64,000 bases of DNA, from positions 124,001-188,000 of the forward strand of contig NZ_CACZDK010000017.1 of the NCBI RefSeq assembly GCF_902779965.1. Reading direction: 5' to 3'. Shown piece by piece: positions 58,601 to 64,000 of this stretch. Made by a program: the position numbers and the translations under genes. Numbering within the stretch: position 1 is the first letter of the stretch; every line of letters starts with the position of its first letter. This DNA comes from Fibrobacter succinogenes. Lineage in GTDB: Bacteria > Fibrobacterota > Fibrobacteria > Fibrobacterales > Fibrobacteraceae. The notes under the pieces were generated by a model, which was not told the origin of the DNA, searched no databases, and worked only from the letters and a program-made list of their open reading frames with translations.

Positions 58601-60871
58601 GCAACGCAGGCGTCCTTTAGCTACAATACATCTGGTGAACTATTCTCCACAGAGACCGCAGAATGGAAAAATGGTTCATGGAGTAGAATTTCTAATTTGG
58701 TTAATGATTATGATGAATTAGGTCGATTGAAATCGGTTCTTGAAAATGGTGATAGTCTTATGCGAGTTGACTATACTGTAGCAGGGACTCTCTTGAAAAA
58801 AGTGTTCTTTGATAAAGGTAGCCTTGTTTACAACATGACTTATGCAAAGGATATTTATGGTCGTACAACTCGCGTAGATTACAAAGACGCTTCTGATAAG
58901 ATTTTGTATTCTGAAACAGCGATGTATCCATCAGTTGTCTCTAGTCGTCTCGCCATTGCGCAGCACGTATGGGATGGCTTCAGTTCTATCGAAAGTTACA
59001 CATATGATAAGCAGGGGCATCTTACTGGCTATGAGTCTGATAATGCTTTGATTGGTAGTGGGGCCTATGGTTATGATGGACTTGGTCGGCTTACGTCAAA
59101 GCAGGAGGGCGATACCTCGGTTTCCTATATTTACAATAATGCCCTGTTTAGGCCGTTGGCAATGAATGTGAATGGCGGGGCTACAACCGCATATTATGTT
59201 TATGATCCGTCAGGTAATGTGTGGATTGACAAAAATTCCAAGAACACATATACGATAAATGCACTTGGGCTTCCGAGTAAGGTGAGATTGTTCTCCGATG
59301 AACCTGTGGTTACGTTTGATCAAGTCAATAGCATGGATAATCTCAATGGTGAAATCGGTCATACGGACATGGCTTACGACGAGGGGGGGGTGCGAATCTG
59401 GACAAAGTTTGTCGTTGGCGCACCGTTCCACAAAACTGAAGTGACGTATCCGGGAGTCGGTCAATATACGTATTCTGGTCAGTATCGTTCGGATAATCTT
59501 GAACTTACTCGCATTGAACTACTTGGTGGCGGATTCCGTATGGGATTGAACGGAGAGGCTTTGTTCCCGATTAAGGATTTACAGGGAAGTATTCGCGGTT
59601 ATGTGAATAAGTCCGGTCTCAGGAGTGCCTTTGGATATCGTCCTTACGGAACAACTGTTGCTCTTGGTCGTTACAATTCTGATAGCGATGAACGTTGGCA
59701 GGGTAAGAAGTTTGATGAGGAACATGACAAGTACTATTTCGGTGCTCGTTATTATGACCCGTTCTTCGGAATGTGGATGAGTCCGGATCCTGCAGGACAG
59801 TTTGCGAATCCGTATAGCTATGGTGGCGACCCTCTGAACTACATTGACCCGACAGGCATGTGGGCTCTTGGTCTAGGTCTTGTTATTGGCTACGATAGTA
59901 ATCATGGTTGGAGTATTGGTGTAGGGGCTGCTGCTGAAATTGGTGATATTGGCATTGATGCATCCTTCAGTTTCAATCAGGATGGTTCAAAGTCTTTCAA
60001 TTTAAGCGCGAATGCTAGCATTCCTGTGTTCAATACTGGTTTGTGGCTGAATGCGGGGCTTGGCTTCAACTTGAATTCCTATACGGGAGCTTCGTTCAGT
60101 CGTAGTGCCGGTGTATGCTATGGTGCTTCTAGCGCTGCTTGCGCTGGTGTGGAAGTTGGACAGGGCTTCAGCTGGGATCGTAGCGGTGGATTTAACGGCA
60201 TGACTGTCTATGCGGAAGCCTATGTGACTTATGCGGGAGTACGAACCTCTGTTGGCTATGAACACGGATTCTTCGGTGCTGAAGGACGCGGCTTGTATGC
60301 TGGAATAGGCGGCTATGGCCTGCATGCGGAATTGTCGCAGAATGGAGGTGCTAGTTGGGGATTTAGTAAGCAGTTTAATGCGTTGAAATATGAAAGAAGG
60401 GAATCGATGGATTATACAAACATTGATTTGCTTGGATTTAATGTGTTTTTTGAAACCGATTTATGGGTTGATGGAATGTGGACTGATGACGAGAATTTGA
60501 GATATCATTTGAATCATATTCCTAATGATAACGATGACAAGTTGTTTTCATTTGGTGCTCATGGAAATCAATATGTACTTGGTGCTACGGTGGAAGGCAA
60601 AACTATAATGACCCCTGAAGAATTTGCAAAAAGATTAAAAAATAAGGAATTCTACTATAAAGGGGAAGCGACAATTAAATTGTATTCATGTGAAACGGGT
60701 AAGGGTGGAAAAAACTCATTTGCACAGAAATTAGCTAATGAAATGGGAGTTACCGTAATTGCTCCTACGACAAAAGTTCATTTTAAAGATGTGGGTGATG
60801 GTAAAAGTTCAGCTACGCTCAAAAATCATGGAAAATGGAAAACTTTTAAGCCTCAACCTGTAAAAAAATAA
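55649..60871 (+). CDS. Exported Rhs-repeat protein with complete core and putative clan-CD-like C-terminal domain
   Basis: 1740 residues, GGAG before the ATG, signal peptide ending near SLSLADEPE. Residues 40-500 are beta-rich. Residues about 540-630 look like the lead-in of Bacteroidota Rhs proteins (DUF6443-like: DPTDASRKLESYAVKDGLGR). Rhs/YD repeats follow (YTYDAVGRVKTVTTPDKGTV, YGYDGLGRLTSKQEGD). The core ends in LQGSIRGYVNKSG, YYFGARYYDPFFGMWMSPDP and NPYSYGGDPLNYIDPTG (about 1310-1410). The tail has a Gly-rich stretch, then FSFGAHGNQYVLGA (H1638) and IKLYSCETGKGG (C1681) with FAQKLANEMGVTVIAPTTKV. The HG...SC arrangement recalls caspase-fold peptidases. No immunity gene follows. Confidence 0.82.
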   Translation: MNTLIRNFVQSVLFSALVSLSLADEPEQISQPRYDDHDVHYGLPGWETDMDYAGNSAVLPQQGAFLHVSLKNPRYTSLKMKYAGEEYDEVTVTSTGRVYFGHLPDGYDVSEEARGRIPYFDPNSKPMRPVPGSSDVRVRWKNFFPETGYAVLEIGPFRIDGFDNNVSYQVFLYTDGEIQFQPWVNWGANAAYTFYQQYEHPLLDRLYSRNIVNPVLYNGGHLIRSDYKIMTRSTAEPILYNGQLRPGWIAKSFEGKNVIFNQGTSGVEVYFGTENAAGGLFAYDHSREHPIVGSFNYVSVEAYSISYGTGNTAESAVPVFFWYFGTDNGDLIKDAHTANYPYFRDGFHLEQRWPVVAQENLYRDGYYRPTVAAGDSVPYQNKFGYSNSHAVIWPAAYMDSWRVRTDGRLPETKAVAFKFQTWDVAKNRAIVFRTIKYGLRQSRSVQFLPPVTHTLSFASDGLSYMKGVNFSGKLPYEFVDGASLSAKIVPAPGDTIEEVLLNNVSFYRLDGTVPQNVNVVPVGDGTVDVNLTDLTFDVHVTVSSKKCGTRVLPAVNPSYVKTEVFIDPTDASRKLESYAVKDGLGRVVQTQTNLGNGNFNVNATYLDDFDNVEFAPLSYLSPKNSFAYEDMYCKQCIVKSSAYYNGDDDLDKQQAFGVPYAKEDRHYGEANGVTNDVSGLAEASYALSQNSAMQWVIPLKTPDVSNFVVENQLEADVLTEKYHTAQKNIVDDNSSVENWTEYNYKLVVNRSAEGVFTQEIYDANGNILYVWAKSGDHVVISRTNYNADNQVVSTDISVDNSPYILATTYTYDAVGRVKTVTTPDKGTVVSMYDADGNMRFTRGARQQALSEKLGCSGNYFSTVEYDAKGRVTKTGEVHCGHSFSDSVTAVPDSKLYILSEKFYGKPTVAELLSTHVTTDTDLLQNILDSMEGILPNDVGAVVSYDGSRVRSDAMIRANSLKMSSYNRLGQKVKQWTIYGVDGAPATQASFSYNTSGELFSTETAEWKNGSWSRISNLVNDYDELGRLKSVLENGDSLMRVDYTVAGTLLKKVFFDKGSLVYNMTYAKDIYGRTTRVDYKDASDKILYSETAMYPSVVSSRLAIAQHVWDGFSSIESYTYDKQGHLTGYESDNALIGSGAYGYDGLGRLTSKQEGDTSVSYIYNNALFRPLAMNVNGGATTAYYVYDPSGNVWIDKNSKNTYTINALGLPSKVRLFSDEPVVTFDQVNSMDNLNGEIGHTDMAYDEGGVRIWTKFVVGAPFHKTEVTYPGVGQYTYSGQYRSDNLELTRIELLGGGFRMGLNGEALFPIKDLQGSIRGYVNKSGLRSAFGYRPYGTTVALGRYNSDSDERWQGKKFDEEHDKYYFGARYYDPFFGMWMSPDPAGQFANPYSYGGDPLNYIDPTGMWALGLGLVIGYDSNHGWSIGVGAAAEIGDIGIDASFSFNQDGSKSFNLSANASIPVFNTGLWLNAGLGFNLNSYTGASFSRSAGVCYGASSAACAGVEVGQGFSWDRSGGFNGMTVYAEAYVTYAGVRTSVGYEHGFFGAEGRGLYAGIGGYGLHAELSQNGGASWGFSKQFNALKYERRESMDYTNIDLLGFNVFFETDLWVDGMWTDDENLRYHLNHIPNDNDDKLFSFGAHGNQYVLGATVEGKTIMTPEEFAKRLKNKEFYYKGEATIKLYSCETGKGGKNSFAQKLANEMGVTVIAPTTKVHFKDVGDGKSSATLKNHGKWKTFKPQPVKK

Positions 60872-60967
60872 GTTATGGAACACATCCATCCTAAATAAAA
60901 ATTGAATCGAATAAAACCGCCGTTTTGATGTGAACCCCGAAAGTTGGACACAACTTTCGGGGTTTTC

Positions 60968-61480
60968 ATGTATAAGAAACACACAGAAAATGAATGGACA
61001 GCCGCTCTAGAGCTTTACCAAAAGTATTATGGGCCAGCACAAATTTCTAGACAGACAGGAATACCAAAACGCCAGATTGAGCGAAGAATCCAGCAATATC
61101 GCGACACGGGAGTGTGGCTGGTCGAAAGGAAGCCTTATACCAGGTCCACGCCTGCATTGAAACGGATGGCTGTTGACGCAGTGCTCAAGCATAGACTATC
61201 TTATGGCGAAACCACCATAAGATACGGCATAAGCTTCAGCTGCCTGCAATCCTGGCTTCGCAAGTTCAGGCACGGCGGCCAAGAAGAACTTTTCGCCACA
61301 AGACCCAAAGGCAGGCCACCACAAATGGGACGTCCCAAGAAAGCTAGGAAGGAACCTCAGACAGAACTTGAAAAGGCTTTGAGGGAGCTCGAACTGCTCC
61401 GAGCCGAGAACGCCCTGTTAAAAAAAGTGAAAGCCTTAGTCGAGGAAAGAATCGCCCAAGAACAAGGGAATGGGCGATAG
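60968..61480 (+). CDS. IS3-family transposase OrfA
   Basis: 170 residues from ATG 60968. N-terminal helix-turn-helix region (TENEWTAALELYQKYYG, QISRQTGIPKRQIERRIQQY), a second HTH-like part (ISFSCLQSWLRKFRHGGQEE), and a C-terminal leucine-zipper coiled coil (ELEKALRELELLRAENALLK) for dimerisation. It binds the terminal repeats. Near the end, A7G at 61420-61427 allows a -1 shift into orfB. Confidence 0.9.
   Translation: MYKKHTENEWTAALELYQKYYGPAQISRQTGIPKRQIERRIQQYRDTGVWLVERKPYTRSTPALKRMAVDAVLKHRLSYGETTIRYGISFSCLQSWLRKFRHGGQEELFATRPKGRPPQMGRPKKARKEPQTELEKALRELELLRAENALLKKVKALVEERIAQEQGNGR
61420..61427 (+). promoter_or_regulatory. Programmed -1 frameshift site A7G
   Basis: AAAAAAAG in the coiled-coil end of orfA. 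OrfB lies in the -1 frame and is open from here to its stop, so the fused OrfAB transposase can be made, as known for IS3 elements. Confidence 0.75.
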
Positions 61481-61536
61481 CCATCAACGAACTAAGGCAG
61501 GAATTTAGGCTTGAGGATCTCCTGACCCTCAAGGGT

Positions 61537-62316
61537 ATGGCTCGTTCCACCTTTTTCTACCACCTGCATCAAAAGCCGGACCGCTACGCGGAGGAACGCA
61601 AGCGGATTAGAACTTTGCATGCCCTGCACAAGGGTCGCTACGGCTATCGCCGCATAACCGCCCAGCTGAGGAACGAAGGCTTCAAGATCAACCGTAAGAC
61701 AGTGTACAGGCTCATGCGGGAACTCGGCCTGAAGAACGTGCGGAGGAAATGCAGGTACCGTTCCTACAAGGGCGAGGTCGGCAAGACGGCTCCAAACAGG
61801 CTCAAGCGCAACTTCAACACGAAGGCGCCCAACAGGAAGTGGACTACCGACGTGACGCAGATAAACATCGGAGCGGACAAGTGCTACCTGTCGCCAATAT
61901 TCGACATGTACAACGGAGAAATCGTCAGCTACACAATATTGGACCATCCGGACCTGAAGATGGTCATGGACATGCTCGACAAGGCCTACGCCAAAGGGTA
62001 TAAATGGAAGCGGCTGATACTCTACTCCGACCAGTGCTGGCACTACCAACATGCGAACTATCAGGCATCCCTGAAGGAACACTGGATCATCCAGAGCATG
62101 AGCCGCAAGGGCAACTGCCTGGACAACGCCATGATGGAGAACTTCTTCGGGATAATGAAGTCGGAACTACTCTATCCGAATACCTTCAGGGACATGAACC
62201 ACTTCAAGCAGGAACTGAGAAAATATATCGAATACTATAATAACGACCGGATAAAACTGCGTCTAAAAGGAATGAGCCCGGTACAATACTGGACTCATAA
62301 CTCAATTTTATCCTAA
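61537..62316 (+). CDS. IS3-family transposase OrfB (DDE catalytic part)
   Basis: 259 residues from the first in-frame ATG; the frame is open upstream to the A7G slippery site at 61420, so the real product is probably an OrfA-OrfB fusion. HTH_21-type start (HALHKGRYGYRRITAQLRNE), then the integrase core: first Asp in WTTDVTQINI, second in LILYSDQCWHYQH, Glu in DNAMMENFFGIMKSE, with K/R seven residues later. The C-terminal YIEYYNNDRIKLRLKGMSP and PVQYW are typical IS3. It appears intact. The second Asp motif reads SDQCWHY rather than the more common SDQGxxY. Confidence 0.92.
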   Translation: MARSTFFYHLHQKPDRYAEERKRIRTLHALHKGRYGYRRITAQLRNEGFKINRKTVYRLMRELGLKNVRRKCRYRSYKGEVGKTAPNRLKRNFNTKAPNRKWTTDVTQINIGADKCYLSPIFDMYNGEIVSYTILDHPDLKMVMDMLDKAYAKGYKWKRLILYSDQCWHYQHANYQASLKEHWIIQSMSRKGNCLDNAMMENFFGIMKSELLYPNTFRDMNHFKQELRKYIEYYNNDRIKLRLKGMSPVQYWTHNSILS

Positions 62317-62408
62317 CTTTAAACCGTTCAACTTTTTGGGGTCAGTTCATTTTTGTTATGAATGCGGCATTTTTTTTGAAAATTCCAAAATTATGGGTGC
62401 TGATGCCG

Positions 62409-63665
62409 CTAGGGCGAAATTTTACATTGCTGCACAGTCTGCTGTCCTAGAATCCCCGGCGGGAAAAGGCTTAGTTGACCGTGTGACTCGGCATCGTCTG
62501 GAGGGGCAAACGGCTTCTGAAGCCAAATGTCAAGCGGGATTGAGCGGAACAGGTTAGGCCTGAGGGCCGTAACGAAACAGGAAAAGCCGAGCGACTTGAG
62601 TTTCAACTCCCTTCGATTGCTGTCCGAAACTTCCTTGAATTCCTTCAACAGGAGCATTGATATCATGGACGCATAGACCTGTATTTCCACGGCGTTCTGG
62701 GTGGTCCCCATGAAGGACTCGATTTCTATGTTCTGCTTCAGCGACTTGAATAAATTCTCCACCTCCCAGCGGGCCTTGTACAGCAGCACAACCGTTGATG
62801 CAGCCAGCGTGAACGAGTTTGTAAGGAACCGCATGTCCGTTTCCTTTCCGCGCACGAGGACTTTTGCCGTGACCAGCCGCAACTCGCTGCATTCCTTGCC
62901 GTCCTGGTTATGGAAAAAGACGTTCTGGTCGGAAACTAGCCCGTCAACATCGGGATGCCTGTATTCCTCCTTTACCTCGTACACCATGTTCTTCTTAAGC
63001 CGCGTGACGAAAATGAGCTTCATGTCCGACATTTTTCGGAACCGGTCGAAACAGACGTAACCCCGGTCCATGAGCACGATCGAGCCAGAGAGCAGTTTCC
63101 ATGCGAGGTCGTCCAGCATTCTCTCGAATACGGGGGCGTCATGCTCGCATCCTGCCGTCACCTGCACGACGGATGGAATCAGCCCGTCATGGTCCAGCAG
63201 CGTGTGGGCCTTGGCCGCCCATTTCCTGTGGTGGAACTTCGCCCAGTCGAAAAGCGACAGGCAGAGCGGTATGACGGTGGAATCGATGCTGAACACCTTC
63301 CTCTTCAGCCTGTTCGGCTTGTGCTTGCCGTACAGTTTTTTCGAAAGCGTTGACGCATACGCTTCGAAGAACTCGCGGAATATCTCTGACGGACGATGGG
63401 CAAGGCAGTAGCCCAGATTTGAGCGCGATGGGACTCGTTCGATGCCGAGGTTCGGGAGAGACCCCCCGATCGTTTCCAGAGTCTTGACGGTGGGTTTCAA
63501 CGAGTCCGACCTTGCAAGGCAGGCGAAAATCATGGTCGCAAGCAGGCTCCGGCAGGAAATCCCCTTGGCCCCGCGGTCTCCCTCGTACTTGTTCACGATG
63601 CTGTCGAACAGTTTCCAGTTCAGCAACTGTAGCACTTGTGTGAAAATTTGTGTATATTTAGGCAT
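62409..63665 (-). CDS. IS4-family transposase (DUF4372 type)
   Basis: 418 residues from MPKYTQIFTQ. N-terminal DUF4372-like region (GISCRSLLATMIFACLARSD, GIERVPSRSNLGYCLAHRP), then the DDE domain: first Asp in KVFSIDSTVIPLCL, second in IVLMDRGYVCFDRF, and the Y-(2)-R-(3)-E-(6)-K signature in YKARWEVENLFKSLKQN. The family usually ends at QLSLF; here the frame runs on through PPGILGQQTVQQ into sequence that may lie outside the element. Otherwise complete. Upstream in-frame codons to 63716 are not needed. Confidence 0.9.
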   Translation of the reverse strand: MPKYTQIFTQVLQLLNWKLFDSIVNKYEGDRGAKGISCRSLLATMIFACLARSDSLKPTVKTLETIGGSLPNLGIERVPSRSNLGYCLAHRPSEIFREFFEAYASTLSKKLYGKHKPNRLKRKVFSIDSTVIPLCLSLFDWAKFHHRKWAAKAHTLLDHDGLIPSVVQVTAGCEHDAPVFERMLDDLAWKLLSGSIVLMDRGYVCFDRFRKMSDMKLIFVTRLKKNMVYEVKEEYRHPDVDGLVSDQNVFFHNQDGKECSELRLVTAKVLVRGKETDMRFLTNSFTLAASTVVLLYKARWEVENLFKSLKQNIEIESFMGTTQNAVEIQVYASMISMLLLKEFKEVSDSNRRELKLKSLGFSCFVTALRPNLFRSIPLDIWLQKPFAPPDDAESHGQLSLFPPGILGQQTVQQCKISP

Positions 63666-63766
63666 GTCGGTGTTTTTGTGTTTTTTTTCGCTAATAAAAA
63701 ATTTTAGCAAAAACAACCGACACTTTTTATTTTTTACATTGTCTCTAGCTGTTTAGGACAACTGTG
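62433..63766 (-). mobile_element. IS4-family insertion sequence, approximate ends
   Basis: CACAGTCTGCTGTCCTA (62433) and, inward from the right end, CACAGTTGTCCTA (63766) form imperfect inverted ends; limits are approximate and no target duplication was recognised. The right end abuts the FISUMP gene at 63781, so it may supply or remove that gene's promoter. Between this element and the IS3 element lie about 80 bases with no gene. Confidence 0.55.
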
Positions 63767-63780
63767 GTTATGGAAATAAA

Positions 63781-64000
63781 ATGATAAAAAAAATGTTTTT
63801 TTTTGTAGCGATTTTTGTTTTTGTGGCTTGTAAAAATGATTTAAAAATAGATCATTTTGTGGATGAACGTGATGGAAACGATTATGAGATTGTTCAGATT
63901 GGCGATCGATTTTGGATGGCGGAAAACTTGAATTATAAAATGGATTCAAGTTGGTGTTATGATAATGAAGAAAAAAATTGTCAAAAATTTGGTCGCTTGT
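63781..64000 (+). CDS. FISUMP-domain lipoprotein (partial, 5' end)
   Basis: The gene leaves the window to the right; 73 codons are visible. Lipoprotein signal MIKKMFFFVAIFVFVACKND with lipobox FVAC, a very short spacer without the usual polyserine linker, then the FISUMP start: VDERDGNDYEIVQIGDRFW, MAENLNYKMDSSWCYDN and EKNCQKFGRL, as in the family (DxRDGxxYKTVxIGxQxWMAENL). It starts about 15 bases from the right end of the IS4 element, so its native promoter may have been displaced. Confidence 0.9.
   Translation, partial: MIKKMFFFVAIFVFVACKNDLKIDHFVDERDGNDYEIVQIGDRFWMAENLNYKMDSSWCYDNEEKNCQKFGRL

Larger units (their letters stand above)
60926..62349 (+). mobile_element. IS3-family insertion sequence (IS150-like)
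   Basis: Left end TGATGTGAACCCCGAAAGTT (60926) and right end, read inward, TGAACTGACCCCAAAAAGTT (62349) are imperfect terminal inverted repeats. TTT flanks both ends and could be a 3-bp target duplication, though it is low-complexity. Inside are orfA, a -1 slippery site and orfB. A perfect 12-bp hairpin CCCCGAAAGTTG-GACA-CAACTTTCGGGG with a T-run follows the left end (60935-60966) and can block read-through from outside. Confidence 0.85.

Noticed and set aside
62358-62450. Short frame between the two IS elements (MNAAFFLKIPKLWV...)
   Set aside because: About 30 codons, no ribosome site, and it overlaps the end of the IS4 transposase gene on the other strand.

Overview
The window looks like a chromosomal segment of a Fibrobacter species (phylum Fibrobacterota, FCB group). 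The evidence is several lipoproteins with the Fibrobacter-type FISUMP domain, many polyserine linkers, outer-membrane barrel proteins, and a TAnnTTTG promoter element (the Bacteroidota/FCB type) in front of many genes. No rRNA, tRNA or CRISPR array was seen. Housekeeping genes present are xerD, glgB, lgt, orn, fabF, pgpA, hflX, glyS (single-chain glycyl-tRNA synthetase), hisI, proA, rplU and a damaged rpmA.

Layout. 1-4.9 kb: the tail of a FISUMP gene coupled to xerD, a 94-bp tandem repeat, then three surface or secreted proteins. 5-12.4 kb: glgB, a hotdog thioesterase, a coupled TPR lipoprotein/PorV-like barrel pair, and a coupled YkgJ/SprT-like pair. 12.5-20 kb: a lipoprotein with split solute-binding domains, a UPF0340 protein, a divergent diadenylate-cyclase-like protein, and the orn-PBP-lgt group. 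20-24 kb: fabF, a YfiM/DUF2279-like protein and an NSS transporter, followed by a cluster of TTACGTAA palindromes. 24-34.5 kb: small secreted proteins, pgpA, hflX, a polyserine protein with a sorting-type C-terminus, glyS, a FISUMP lipoprotein, an SMR transporter and an expansin-like lipoprotein. 34.5-41.5 kb: hisI, proA, a divergent GH2 protein and a subtilase-like exoprotein. 42-46.5 kb: rplU, the broken rpmA, and a five-gene pseudopilin/assembly-ATPase operon read the other way.

46.6-64 kb is the accessory part. It holds a FISUMP lipoprotein, a two-gene operon of giant Sec-exported proteins (2592 and 1740 residues), two insertion sequences (IS3 and IS4 type), and the start of another FISUMP lipoprotein. 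The first giant protein resembles the SpvB/TcB side of an Rhs/Tc toxin and ends in a polyserine linker plus a DUF7305-like domain. The second is an Rhs protein with a complete core, followed by a variable tail that carries a His-Gly ... Ser-Cys pair like clan-CD (caspase-fold) peptidases. No immunity gene follows it; the IS3 element starts about 55 bp downstream.

The strongest leads for novelty are the Rhs pair with its putative protease-like tip, the diadenylate-cyclase-like protein at 15 kb, the circularly arranged solute-binding lipoprotein at 12.5 kb, and the internal deletion in rpmA. Dispersed fold-back repeats (CATTCTGAG...CTCAGGATG and TTCGACAGGCTCACC...GAGCTTGCCGAAG types) fill many of the gaps between genes.
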